Shown here: in pieces, positions 6,672 to 13,785 of the stretch
Layout of the letters: each line of letters opens with the position of its first letter
How positions within the stretch are numbered: position 1 is the first letter of the stretch
From: Candidatus Veblenbacteria bacterium
GTDB taxonomy: Bacteria; Patescibacteriota; Patescibacteriia; Veblenbacterales; UBA10138
Assembly: GCA_030700105.1 (NCBI GenBank)
Contig: JAUYKG010000043.1
Coordinates: forward strand, 1-34,700
Length of the DNA stretch: 34,700 bases
Direction of reading: 5' to 3'
Program-made: the position numbers and the translations under genes
Notes under the pieces: generated by a model
Seen by the model: only the letters and a program-made list of their open reading frames with translations
Databases searched by the model: none
What the model was told of the DNA's origin: nothing

Positions 6672-7523
6672 ATGAAAAAATTGTTAACATATGGAATTGG
6701 AGTTTTCGCTTTAGCATTAATGGTTGGAACCGTAGGCTCCGCACTTGCGAGCAGCCACTTTATTAGTCCTGATCCGTTCACCGCGACAGAGCTTAGTACA
6801 AATTGGGGAGCGGATCGAACGTATCCTACAGGTGGGGTGACATCAGTTACGGAATTTGGACGCACCAATGTGGCGCATATCGGAATCAATAGCTTATTAA
6901 CTGCTTCCGGAGGGTTCTATCGTACGGAGGGAATCAAAACCACTGGCGCGGAGGACTTCGGTACCGCCGTTCAGGTAGATCTCTACATCGACCCCGCCTG
7001 GGAAAACACAGCTGTGCGTGCAGGATTCTGGGTTGTAGGTTACGACGGGGATGTGCGACCTGGGGATGCGCCCTTTGGAGTCATTGAGTTTGTTAATAGT
7101 GAAGATTGCGACGCAGCAGATTGCAGTACTCACATAAGCAACAGACCCGACTATGAAGGCTTCCGTATTTTCGACGGTGAAACTGGATGGACGAATGTTA
7201 CCACAGCTTTCGAGTATGGTGAGTGGGTAACACTCGGCATTGAGCTTGACACCGAAGCGGGGGAATACATTTACTACATAAATGGTGAAGAAGTTGGTAC
7301 TGCTTCAGGAGGTGGAAGCTTCATCCGTGAGTTGTTCCTTAACAGCTATAACTATGGATTGGATGACTTTCCTACTCTCAATAGCGACAGTTATGCCGCT
7401 CATTGGCACGTGGGTCTTGTAGTTCCAACATCAAAGGATGAGTGTAAAGATGGTGGATGGGAGACATTTACCGATGTTACATTCAAGAATCAGGGAGCGT
7501 GTGTAAGTTACGTTAATCATTAA
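6672..7523 (+). CDS. Secreted lectin-like (concanavalin-fold) protein
   Basis: 283 residues. Signal peptide at 1-26 (MKKLLTYGIGVFALALMVG, cleavage near ALA-SS). The mature part reads as a beta-sandwich of the LamG/concanavalin type: VQVDLYIDPAWENTAVRAGFW, then FEYGEWVTLGIELD and GEYIYYINGEEVGT, the edge strands typical of carbohydrate-binding jelly rolls. The last 32 residues (TSKDECKDGGWETF, then FKNQGACVSYV) match a short Cys-containing tail that I recall from many secreted bacterial proteins (K-D-x-C-K-N/D-GGW, F-K-N-Q-G-x-C-V-S). Ligand unknown. The gene has a consensus promoter, is closed by a strong terminator, and lies in the AT-richer accessory stretch. No Shine-Dalgarno site is evident before the ATG. 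Confidence 0.85.
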   Translation: MKKLLTYGIGVFALALMVGTVGSALASSHFISPDPFTATELSTNWGADRTYPTGGVTSVTEFGRTNVAHIGINSLLTASGGFYRTEGIKTTGAEDFGTAVQVDLYIDPAWENTAVRAGFWVVGYDGDVRPGDAPFGVIEFVNSEDCDAADCSTHISNRPDYEGFRIFDGETGWTNVTTAFEYGEWVTLGIELDTEAGEYIYYINGEEVGTASGGGSFIRELFLNSYNYGLDDFPTLNSDSYAAHWHVGLVVPTSKDECKDGGWETFTDVTFKNQGACVSYVNH

Positions 7524-7544
7524 TAATAAAACTTTATACTTCCC

Positions 7545-7571
7545 AAAAACCGCCCTCTTGGGGCGGTTTTT
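7545..7571 (+). terminator. Intrinsic terminator after secreted lectin-like gene
   Basis: AAAAACCGCCC pairs with GGGCGGTTTTT across a short loop, ending in a T run. Its A and T arms allow it to act in both directions. Confidence 0.9.
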
Positions 7572-7579
7572 GTTTCAGT

Positions 7580-7614
7580 GAGGGCTCCGCTAGGAAAGAC
7601 CTAGCGGAGCCCTC
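7580..7614. repeat. Perfect 15-bp inverted repeat without T-tract
   Basis: The arms at 7580-7594 and 7600-7614 are exactly complementary (GAGGGCTCCGCTAGG and its complement) with loop AAAGA. No T-tract follows on either strand, so it is not an ordinary intrinsic terminator. It lies 9 bp after one. Confidence 0.7.
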
Positions 7615-7666
7615 AAGGTTCACAGATACATCCGTAAAGTTCACATAAACTAATTAGATTAGTTTT

Positions 7667-7702
7667 AAACAACTCATCGAGAAATCGGTGGGTTGTTTTT
7701 TT
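7667..7702 (+). terminator. Intrinsic terminator of unknown owner
   Basis: AACAACTCATCGA pairs with TCGGTGGGTTGTT (two G-T pairs) around loop GAAA, followed by a run of T. No intact gene lies between this and the previous terminator, so its gene has probably been lost. Confidence 0.75.
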
Positions 7703-7776
7703 GGTAAAATAAAAATAAATGAATGAAAAAAAATTAGACAACATGCAAGAGAAGCAATGGATTCCTTGCCGTCTGA

Positions 7777-7905
7777 ATTTGCCAAAAGATTGATGAAGCC
7801 AACAAAGAATTGGCGAAGAGCGACGAGGAGAAATTGAAAAGCAATTTTGATGGTGCAATTGACCATTACAAAAATGCCTGGAAGCATGCGCAAAAGGCAG
7901 GATAG
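7777..7905 (+). pseudogene. Remnant of the 3' end of a helical protein gene
   Basis: A 42-codon open stretch bounded upstream by an in-frame TGA. The translation ends in NFDGAIDHYKNAWKHAQKAG, a charged helical tail of the sort that closes many secreted repeat proteins (the A-I-x-H-Y-K-x-A-W-x-H-A pattern). A short ATG frame starting near 7719 (NEKKLDNMQEKQW) lies in a different frame directly upstream, which suggests a frameshift. No complete gene can be assembled. It is probably debris from insertion or deletion in the accessory stretch. Confidence 0.5.
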
Positions 7906-7917
7906 TTTACCGACCCA

Positions 7918-8343
7918 GTGGTTTTTCGACTGAACATAGTCAATTTAGGGTGTGCGACGGTCACCTACGACGGTAAATTTAAGGCAGTCGCTGGACAGAC
8001 TGGCCCCGGCGGTAAAGAAACTATCGGGACCGACGTCCACGGAGATATGAAAGGCGGATACCGGGCTACCTTTACGGGAACGCTCCTAACGAACCCGACA
8101 TGGCCGACCCACGGGAATGTGGGGACGGTTGATTACGGGTGCGACATTACTGGAGCAACGTGTCACTACGTGAGCTGGACGGACCAGTATTTCACTGGGG
8201 TCGCGAGCTTTGACCAACCATGGTGGGGAGCCATTACAATTCGTTCTACGCGACCGGAACACGGTAGCAGGAAACCCACTGTTTATTGGGTCGCAACAAA
8301 ACACGAAGTTCTACGCTTCGTGTTTTGTTTTTCCGTTAAGTGA
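7918..8343 (+). pseudogene. Probable 3' remnant of a secreted protein gene
   Basis: An open frame of 141 codons with only a GTG to start it, no ribosome binding site and no signal peptide. The core (YDGKFKAVAGQTGPGGK through DVHGDMKGGYRATFTGTL to VDYGCDITGATCHYVSW and YFTGVASFDQPWWG) reads like the last domain of an exported protein with a pair of Cys. After PWWG the other two forward frames carry the more protein-like text (SHYNSFYATG, then NTVAGNPLFIG), so the 3' end seems frameshifted. The final residues simply read through the terminator hairpin at 8295. I take it as a decayed gene; a short functional secreted protein is less likely. Confidence 0.5.
8295..8332 (+). terminator. Intrinsic terminator
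   Basis: A perfect 14-bp stem AACAAAACACGAAG/CTTCGTGTTTTGTT (8295-8308 with 8316-8329) followed by further T. It lies inside the frame of the preceding remnant, which supports the view that the true stop of that gene was upstream. Confidence 0.85.
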
Positions 8344-8428
8344 GAATTGAGCAAAAACCCAATAAATCTCAGTTCGATTACAGGCCACTTCTTTTTTGGC
8401 TAAAATAATTGATCTACTTGTTTTTTGG

Positions 8429-8434
8429 TATACT
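8429..8434 (+). promoter_or_regulatory. -10 element of the Ntn-hydrolase-like gene
   Basis: TATACT preceded by TTTGG, with no good -35 at 16-17 bp (TAATTG or AATTGA). Leader of about 25 nt to the ATG at 8466. Confidence 0.35.
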
Positions 8435-8465
8435 AAACTTAGTTAATAAATAACTAACTATTGTT

Positions 8466-9140
8466 ATGAGTTTGATACTAGCGGCGCTATGCAAAGACGA
8501 TATATGTGTTTGCGCCGATACAAGGTATGTCGACCGGAAATGGAACGGTGGCTATAAAGACGGTTTCGATAAAATATACAAGTTTGATTCTTGTCCTTTA
8601 ATTATTTTTAATCACGGGAATAATAAATTTGGAGAAAAATATTGGAGTGATTATTGTTTAGATTATGAGAGGTTGGGAAGATGGAAAGGGAGAAATTTGA
8701 AATGGATTAGCGAGGATTTTAAGGGTTATGTTCAAAATGCAGTTTTACAACAACTTAATTTCAATATGAAACAGTGGCCAGATGACTATAATGTCAGGGG
8801 ATCTGGATTTGTTGTGTGCGGAAAGAATATTCAAAATAATATACTCGAAATGTACGAATTTTTCTGGAAACCCCAGCCTGTATTACCAGGAATGTATCCA
8901 TGGAGTGGAATACATTTAAATGGTTTTGGAACGGGCTATGATATTTATTTAAAGAGTGACTTAAATAGCAAACCTGATAAGTTAGTCAATTGGAATGCTT
9001 TTAATCGAGGACAGATAAAAAGCGAGCTAGAAAGATTGTTTTCCGTAGCAAGGGAAAGTAAAAAAGCAAGGGAAAGGGAAGATTCCACGGCCGGAAAAGA
9101 GTTTTCTGACGACTTTATTATTAAATCAGTTATGGAGTAA
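8466..9140 (+). CDS. Proteasome-fold Ntn-hydrolase-like protein with Ser1
   Basis: 224 residues. The N-terminus MSLILAALCKDDICVCADTRY aligns without gaps to proteasome/HslV beta-type subunits. If the initiator Met is removed, Ser takes the place of the catalytic Thr1, Asp falls at position 17 and Arg at 19 (the ADxR motif), and the Lys of FDKIYKFD sits near the position of Lys33. A later GFGTGYD could be the glycine-rich turn of the fold. Known relatives are self-compartmentalising threonine peptidases, and CodW (HslV of Bacillus) is described as using an N-terminal Ser. The C-terminal 40 residues are highly charged. No ATPase partner is nearby, so the substrate and even the activity are unknown. 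Strongly AT-rich, in the accessory stretch; likely acquired. Confidence 0.6.
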   Translation: MSLILAALCKDDICVCADTRYVDRKWNGGYKDGFDKIYKFDSCPLIIFNHGNNKFGEKYWSDYCLDYERLGRWKGRNLKWISEDFKGYVQNAVLQQLNFNMKQWPDDYNVRGSGFVVCGKNIQNNILEMYEFFWKPQPVLPGMYPWSGIHLNGFGTGYDIYLKSDLNSKPDKLVNWNAFNRGQIKSELERLFSVARESKKAREREDSTAGKEFSDDFIIKSVME

Positions 9141-9250
9141 TTATAGTTAACAAACTAATTTTACTCTTTCTACTGAGGCCGCTGTTCCTACCATTGCAAT
9201 AAGAATTTAGCTAAGGTTAAACAAATTCATAAATCCAGCGAGAATAGCGG
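9141..9250 (+). other. AT-rich spacer with a 7-bp long-range dyad
   Basis: No gene seen. GGCCGCT (9177-9183) and AGCGGCC (9246-9252) are complementary and enclose 62 nt, a tRNA-like distance, but no D, anticodon or T arm can be drawn. Confidence 0.35.
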
Positions 9251-9302
9251 CCCCGGAGCCATGATATTTAAACCACCCGATTAGGGTGGTTGTTTGCTTT
9301 TA
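9251..9302 (+). repeat. tRNA 3'-end-like tail plus terminator, copy 3
   Basis: CCCCGGAGCCA (9251-9261) is identical to the last 11 nt of tRNA-Asn. It is followed by the hairpin AACCACCC-GATTA-GGGTGGTT (9271-9291) and a T-rich run. It lies between the Ntn-hydrolase-like gene and the P-loop gene. Confidence 0.65.
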
Positions 9303-9325
9303 AAATTAAATGCTAAACTAACTCT

Positions 9326-9856
9326 ATGAAAACAATTTTTATATATGGTGCTCCGGGTGTAGGTAAACTTACCGTGGCGAGGAGACTTTCAAATCTCACC
9401 AGCTTCAGTCTGCTTCACAACCATCTTCTTAATGATCTTGTGGAAACGGTATTTGAGTTCGGCACCAATGAATTTAGCCAGGCGGTCCGCAAATATCGTC
9501 TAGATTTATTGGAGCGGGCAGCGAGGGCAAAACATAAAGGCATCATCTTGACGTACGTATATGGCAAACCGGCGGACAAAAACTCTCTTAAGAGAATCGT
9601 ACGGCAAGCTAGGAAACATAGGGGTCAAATTCTATTTGTTCATCTAATCTGTGATAAGAAAGTATTATTGAAAAGGATAAAGAATCCTTCACGTAGCGTG
9701 TTTAGTAAGATAAAAACTCATGAAAAATTACATGATCTCATGAAAAGACATGATATATTTGCCGATGTTCCCTATCAACCCAACTTTATAATCGATAACA
9801 CCCACCTTTCTCCTATTAGAGCTGCTAGGTTAATTCGGAAGCGCTACCGAATTTAG
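9326..9856 (+). CDS. Small P-loop kinase-like protein
   Basis: 176 residues with an N-terminal Walker A motif GAPGVGKLT (residues 8-16). It resembles the shikimate kinase/AAA_33 class of small-molecule kinases and phosphotransferases, where GKLT or GKMT replaces GKST. ILTYVYGKPADK and ILFVHLICDKKVLLKRIKNPSR (the Walker B-like and lid regions, with the R-x-x-x-R pattern) follow the expected order. HNHLLNDLVE after the P-loop may be the substrate-binding part. It is cytosolic, with a Lys/Arg-rich C-terminus. The substrate cannot be named. It stands alone between two tRNA-tail copies, AT-richer than the flanking core genes, and has no obvious partner. Confidence 0.75.
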   Translation: MKTIFIYGAPGVGKLTVARRLSNLTSFSLLHNHLLNDLVETVFEFGTNEFSQAVRKYRLDLLERAARAKHKGIILTYVYGKPADKNSLKRIVRQARKHRGQILFVHLICDKKVLLKRIKNPSRSVFSKIKTHEKLHDLMKRHDIFADVPYQPNFIIDNTHLSPIRAARLIRKRYRI

Positions 9857-9879
9857 TTCTAATGCCCTCCACGACCCCG
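9855..9879 (+). repeat. 25-bp direct repeat, left copy (tRNA-tail-like)
   Basis: Identical over 25 bp to 10881-10905. It begins AGTTCTAATGCCC and ends GACCCCG, which looks like a mutated T-arm plus acceptor 3' strand of a tRNA gene. The two copies bracket the ferric-reductase-like gene. The left copy overlaps the stop of the P-loop gene by two bases. Confidence 0.85.
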
Positions 9880-9887
9880 GGGCTAAA

Positions 9888-9922
9888 AACAAAGAATCGA
9901 GAAAAATTCTCGATTCTTTGTT
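9888..9922. terminator. Bidirectional intrinsic terminator
   Basis: A perfect 16-bp stem (9888-9903 with 9907-9922) around AAA. On the minus strand it is followed by a T run, serving the ferric-reductase-like gene. On the plus strand it closes the P-loop gene. Confidence 0.88.
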
Positions 9923-9937
9923 AATTGATAAGCAAGC

Positions 9938-10747
9938 TTATTTAATGAATTGCCTTCCCCAAATAAACGTCGCCAGATAAATGACTGGCAAAAAAAATAC
10001 GCAGCTATACCACACTATTTTACCAACTTTTATGTTTATAGCTTCGGCTATCCGTACAACAATTACCACTATCATAAACCAAGCTATCAGAATACCGAGC
10101 CCGGGCCATTCCGGACGTACCAACTGTGTACTCCCGCCTTGGCGGTACCATTCAATCCAGCCCGGCACTTTCATTATACCCACGTGTAGCGCTACCGCCG
10201 CAAGTGCAATGCGAATTCCCCAACGCTGCCAAAACCACCAACGATGAGCGGTCATGCGTTGTATAGCTCGATTATTGGAGATGGCAAAAATAGCCATTAG
10301 TACCACAATGCCTATTAAACCAAAAAGGAAAGGCCATTTTCCAGTTGTGAAATAGCGTTCCAAGGGGAAACGGCCTGGTAGAAAAAAAAGTGATGACACC
10401 GTATGCATCAATGCGAAGAAAAAAGCCATTATGCCTAGTTCTTTACGGAACCTTAAGTACTTATCAAACATATTAAACATGCGGCCTAACGGCCCCAGGA
10501 GAAGCACTATGCCAAGCAATACAGCGGCTACACCAGCGAACGCTTTATTGATGATAAATAAATCGTAAAACCCCCGTCGGCCATAGAGATACACTGAAAA
10601 GGCGACAAACTGCACAATGGCCAGTCCAAGCGCCACGCCGTATTCATACATGCGCTCATGCCAATAAGCGGCTGAGTGTTGTTGAATTCTCTCAAGTGAT
10701 GATTCAGATAGCACTTGCGGTTGCGAGTTATTAGGCGTATTTTGCAT
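9938..10747 (-). CDS. Ferric-reductase-like transmembrane protein
   Basis: 269 residues from the ATG at 10747; a TTG four codons upstream (10759) is possible but less likely, and neither has a Shine-Dalgarno site. About seven hydrophobic spans follow a polar N-terminus of about 30 residues. The core resembles the ferric-reductase/MsrQ cytochrome b fold. Candidate haem ligands are the His of FALMHTVSSLFF and those of MTAHRWWFWQRWGIR and ALHVGIMK. There is no FAD/NAD(P)H domain, so electrons would have to come from a partner such as MsrP (not present) or the quinone pool. It runs opposite to its neighbours and is bracketed by the 25-bp direct repeats, suggesting a separately acquired unit. Confidence 0.8.
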   Translation of the reverse strand: MQNTPNNSQPQVLSESSLERIQQHSAAYWHERMYEYGVALGLAIVQFVAFSVYLYGRRGFYDLFIINKAFAGVAAVLLGIVLLLGPLGRMFNMFDKYLRFRKELGIMAFFFALMHTVSSLFFLPGRFPLERYFTTGKWPFLFGLIGIVVLMAIFAISNNRAIQRMTAHRWWFWQRWGIRIALAAVALHVGIMKVPGWIEWYRQGGSTQLVRPEWPGLGILIAWFMIVVIVVRIAEAINIKVGKIVWYSCVFFLPVIYLATFIWGRQFIK

Positions 10748-10759
10748 AGGATAAGGCAA

Positions 10760-10880
10760 AAAATTAATCTCATCTAAATCATATCAGAAAATCATGGCAT
10801 CAGCCATGCGCACAAATACTTTCAGGTAAAATAGTTACAAAACTTGCGTTACGTTTTGTCTCTCTTATTCAACATACATA
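10760..10880. other. Upstream region of the ferric-reductase-like gene
   Basis: AT-rich, no gene. It contains ATGGC/GCCAT (about 10795-10807) and a hairpin ACAAAAC/GTTTTGT (10837-10843 with 10853-10859), whose sequence resembles the A-rich arms of the tRNA-tail hairpins. Confidence 0.35.
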
Positions 10881-10905
10881 AGTTCTAATGCCCTCCACGA
10901 CCCCG
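10881..10905 (+). repeat. 25-bp direct repeat, right copy (tRNA-tail-like)
   Basis: Exact copy of 9855-9879, 1026 bp away. It is followed by AGCCTTAACAAAAC, the start of a partly decayed hairpin (about 10910-10950, AACAAAAC pairing with GTTTTGTT). This is the same tail-plus-hairpin order seen after tRNA-Asn. Confidence 0.85.
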
Positions 10906-10977
10906 AGCCTTAACAAAACATGCCTCCCCATATGGCGCGCGTTTTGTTATTGTTATGTAGCCAAATAGTAGCCCCAG

Positions 10978-11023
10978 AAAAAAGAAAACACGCCGCTTTT
11001 TTGCTAGGGCGCGTTTTCTTTTT
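10978..11023 (-). terminator. Terminator after the YeaQ/YmgE-family gene
   Basis: AAAAAGAAAAC plus GC-rich stem bases pair with GTTTTCTTTTT (10979-10994 with 11007-11023, one mismatch and one bulge). Its T-rich arm acts on the minus strand 20 bp after the stop at 11043. Confidence 0.8.
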
Positions 11024-11042
11024 GTCTATGCGGTCTTCCGTA

Positions 11043-11291
11043 TTAACGCCGCAGAATTTTAACAATCCAGATAAGGACCACGGCTCCAAGCAGTGCCACC
11101 AGAAAGCTGTACAAATTAAAATCACCAACGCCGCTTTTACCGAACAAGCTCATAAGCCAGCCACCCAACAGGGCACCCACAATACCCACGACAACATTTA
11201 GCACAATGCCCTGCTGGGCATCGGTCTTCATAATTAGAGACGCCACCCAACCGACCAAACCACCGAACAAAATCCACAGGATAATTCCCAT
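11043..11291 (-). CDS. GlsB/YeaQ/YmgE-family small membrane protein
   Basis: 82 residues made of three hydrophobic spans with Gly-zipper character: [20 protein letters not shown], then [16 protein letters not shown] and [16 protein letters not shown]. The pattern G-x-x-x-GW-x-A and the full length match the transglycosylase-associated (PF04226) family, linked to stress responses in other bacteria; the molecular role is not settled. The gene lies 27 bp downstream of yggT on the same strand and is probably co-transcribed with it. A terminator follows. Confidence 0.9.
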   Translation of the reverse strand: MGIILWILFGGLVGWVASLIMKTDAQQGIVLNVVVGIVGALLGGWLMSLFGKSGVGDFNLYSFLVALLGAVVLIWIVKILRR

Positions 11292-11318
11292 AGCATTAGT
11301 GCTTAATGAATAAGATAT

Positions 11319-11678
11319 TTATTTATCTTGTATATCCAACTTAGCCGCGGCTTCCGGCGTGGATACCGACTTGCTGATAACCAAAAGCTTAATAATACCC
11401 CAAGCAATAAGCCCGTAGACTACCATTGCTAAAATAGTAGTCCACTCAAAAATACTGCCCTCCACCACCTTAGAAATGCGGAACACGTTCAGGAACGGAG
11501 CGACAAAGAGTTTCGTTGCTCCATAAATAAAGCTGGAAAATCCGGCCACGGGATTGGCGCCAAACAACTTTAAGACGAACCGAAACACCAAAAGCGCTTC
11601 CAGGACACCAAGAACATACCAAACGATTTGTGTGCCGCGATATAATGGCTTGGTAGTTGGCGAATTATATGAATCCAT
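11319..11678 (-). CDS. YggT-family membrane protein
   Basis: 119 residues. The ATG at 11678 is chosen because AAAGGGGG lies 5 nt upstream, whereas the GTG two codons earlier would overlap that site. There are two hydrophobic segments: IVWYVLGVLEALLVFRFVLKLFGAN and WTTILAMVVYGLIAWGIIKLL. Between them is a loop with APFLNVF. The R-x-x-L-K-x-x-G-A-N-P pattern after the first span is typical of YggT (PF02325). YggT-like proteins are associated with division and envelope functions in other bacteria. It probably forms an operon with the downstream YeaQ/YmgE-type gene. Confidence 0.85.
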   Translation of the reverse strand: MDSYNSPTTKPLYRGTQIVWYVLGVLEALLVFRFVLKLFGANPVAGFSSFIYGATKLFVAPFLNVFRISKVVEGSIFEWTTILAMVVYGLIAWGIIKLLVISKSVSTPEAAAKLDIQDK

Positions 11679-11812
11679 AACCACCCCCTTTCTATCTATT
11701 TATATCGATAATATAGATAAGTATACTCTTTAACATACAAAAATAATAGGTGGCTAAATTTTGCGTTGATGATACAGGTATTCTAGAGCGGGGTATAAAC
11801 TCCGATTAATGT

Positions 11813-11818
11813 TATACT
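11813..11818 (+). promoter_or_regulatory. -10 element next to the GH3 start codon
   Basis: TATACT ends 7 nt before the ATG at 11826, so transcription would start at or next to the A of the start codon. There is no good -35. One of several such cases in the window. Confidence 0.4.
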
Positions 11819-11825
11819 TATCATT

Positions 11826-13670
11826 ATGTTTGGTACTGTAACATCGAAGATTTCCACCACAATAAAAACCCTGGCAAAAATAGCACCTACGCCCTGGGTA
11901 CTAATCGTGATTGTCGTCCTCGGCGTAGCAGTCGCGGTAGTGACTTTCTGGCTAGCGGTTTACCCTGGTTCGGCCGACATTAATAGCGCCGTATACCGAG
12001 ATCCAACGCAACCTGTGGCGGCTCGGGTGGAGGACTTGCTGAACCGTATGACCACGGCTGAAAAAATCGGCCAACTAGCATTGGTAGAAAAGAACAGTAT
12101 CCACCGTAAAGCAGACATTGCCCGCTACGGCCTGGGCGCACTCCTGAGTGGTGGTGGCGCCAAGCCGGAATTCAACACACCACAAGCGTGGCTAGACATG
12201 GTTAACGAATTCCAAAGCTATGCCAAGAACAGCCGCTTGAGTATTCCGTTGCTGTACGGGGTCGATGCTACACATGGCCACACCAATGTTCTAGGTGCTA
12301 CTATTTTTCCCCACGCCATTGGCCTTGGCGCTAGCCGCGACGTCGACCTCGTGCGCCGCATTGGCGCAACCACAGCGCAGGAAATGGCTGCCACGGGCAT
12401 CCACTGGAATTTTTTGCCAAGTGTAGATGTAGTGCAGGATACCCGCTGGGGCCGAACGTACGAAACATTTGGCGCTGACTCGAAAGTCGTCAGTGAACTG
12501 GGTGCCGCCTACTTGGAAGGTCTTCAATCCCGAGTGTACAACGCTTCATCCGTCATTGGTACTGCCAAACACTACCTAGGTACTGGCGATATGGTTTGGG
12601 GCACCTCGGGTAACCCAAACTTCAAAATAGACCAAGGTATTACACGAGTAGACGAAGCGACGTTACGGGCAGTGCACCTACCCCCGTTCGCTGCCGCAAT
12701 TAAGGCAGGTGTAGGTAGCGTTATGGTCGGCCACACCACTTGGAATGGGGTCGAGCTGGCGGCTAGCCGCTACCTGCTTAGCGACGTATTGAAGGGCGAG
12801 CTTGGCTTCCAAGGCTTCGTGGTTTCGGACTGGTACGGGGTGTACGAAATTCCAGGCGGCGAGTACCACGCCGTGGTTACAGCTATTAACGCCGGGGTGG
12901 ATATGGTTATGTTGCCGTACGACTACAAATCGTTCACTCGGTACATGTGGCAGGCGCTGGAGCGGGGCGACATAACAACTGAACGTCTGGACGATGCAGT
13001 CCGCCGCATCTTGGGCGCTAAGTTTGCAGCTGGCCTATTCAACAGCGCGTCAGATGAGGACTCTGGACTGAACCAGCTTGGCTCGGCTGAGCACCGTGAG
13101 CTGGCCCGCGAGGCAGTACGCAAATCGTTAGTGCTGCTGAAGGATACCCAGCACACCTTGCCGCTAAACAAGCAAACACCACGCATTATTGTGGCTGGTT
13201 CTTCTGCGCACAATATCGGTCGCCAGAGCGGGGGCTGGACAGTGGAGTGGCAGGGCATCGACGGTAACTGGATTCCCGGCACAACTATCCTTGATGCGAT
13301 AAAGAACACGGTATCCAAAGATTCTGTTATTGAATACAGTCTTGAGGGAGACTTCGGCTCGGCTAGGCAACCAGCGGACGTAGGAATAGCTATTGTGGGT
13401 GAGGCACCCTACGCCGAGGGTTGGGGGGATAGCGAGCACCCCACCCTAACGCCGGAAGATTTGCAAACGATTGCCCAGGTTAAGGCGGCCAGCAAAAAGC
13501 TGGTGGTCATTATTATCTCCGGACGACCACTCGACATCCGCCCCTACGTGGATGAGTGGAACACGGTGGTGGCTGCCTGGCTGCCAGGCAGCGAAGGCGG
13601 GGGCGTAGCGGACGTGCTGTTCGGGGATTACCCCTTTACCGGCACGCTGCCAGTGGCCTGGCCACTATAG
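11826..13670 (+). CDS. Membrane-anchored GH3 beta-glucan exohydrolase / beta-glucosidase
   Basis: 614 residues. An N-terminal anchor (about 22-46) puts the enzyme outside the membrane. The TIM-barrel domain (about 60-400) carries KHYLGTGD and the nucleophile Asp335 in GFVVSDWYG. The second domain (about 425-614) has GGWTVEWQG, GTTILDAI and GEAPYAEGWGD (525-535), the block holding the acid/base Glu in barley-type exohydrolases. It should release glucose from beta-glucans; substrate range is unknown. The protein stops at TGTLPVAWPL, whereas relatives usually continue with a short segment (S-x-x-Q-L-P and F-P-F-G-x-G-L), so it lacks about 25-30 residues at the C-terminus. I find no continuation in other frames. 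Confidence 0.92.
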   Translation: MFGTVTSKISTTIKTLAKIAPTPWVLIVIVVLGVAVAVVTFWLAVYPGSADINSAVYRDPTQPVAARVEDLLNRMTTAEKIGQLALVEKNSIHRKADIARYGLGALLSGGGAKPEFNTPQAWLDMVNEFQSYAKNSRLSIPLLYGVDATHGHTNVLGATIFPHAIGLGASRDVDLVRRIGATTAQEMAATGIHWNFLPSVDVVQDTRWGRTYETFGADSKVVSELGAAYLEGLQSRVYNASSVIGTAKHYLGTGDMVWGTSGNPNFKIDQGITRVDEATLRAVHLPPFAAAIKAGVGSVMVGHTTWNGVELAASRYLLSDVLKGELGFQGFVVSDWYGVYEIPGGEYHAVVTAINAGVDMVMLPYDYKSFTRYMWQALERGDITTERLDDAVRRILGAKFAAGLFNSASDEDSGLNQLGSAEHRELAREAVRKSLVLLKDTQHTLPLNKQTPRIIVAGSSAHNIGRQSGGWTVEWQGIDGNWIPGTTILDAIKNTVSKDSVIEYSLEGDFGSARQPADVGIAIVGEAPYAEGWGDSEHPTLTPEDLQTIAQVKAASKKLVVIIISGRPLDIRPYVDEWNTVVAAWLPGSEGGGVADVLFGDYPFTGTLPVAWPL

Positions 13671-13746
13671 GCGAAAGTATTTTCAATTACTGCGTTTGCC
13701 CTTACGCTGGTCTACGGTTCTGAAACTGTCTACGGGTCGCAAACCA

Positions 13747-13777
13747 AAACAGAGCTTCAAGCTCTGTTTATGTTTTT
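13747..13777 (+). terminator. Terminator between convergent GH3 and helicase genes
   Basis: AAACAGAGCT and AGCTCTGTTT (loop TCA) followed by ATGTTTTT. It is oriented for the GH3 transcript. The helicase transcript meets the same stem from the other side without a good T run. Confidence 0.8.
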
Positions 13778-13785
13778 CAGCAATA

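Noticed and set aside
9177-9252. Degenerate tRNA (7-bp closing stem, 76 nt)
   Set aside because: Only the acceptor-like pairing exists. D, anticodon and T arms cannot be drawn.
6310-10911. Integron-like cassette array with attC sites
   Set aside because: The repeated tails do not show the attC core sites (RYYYAAC/GTTRRRY) and match tRNA 3' ends instead. Gene orientation is mixed and there is no integrase.
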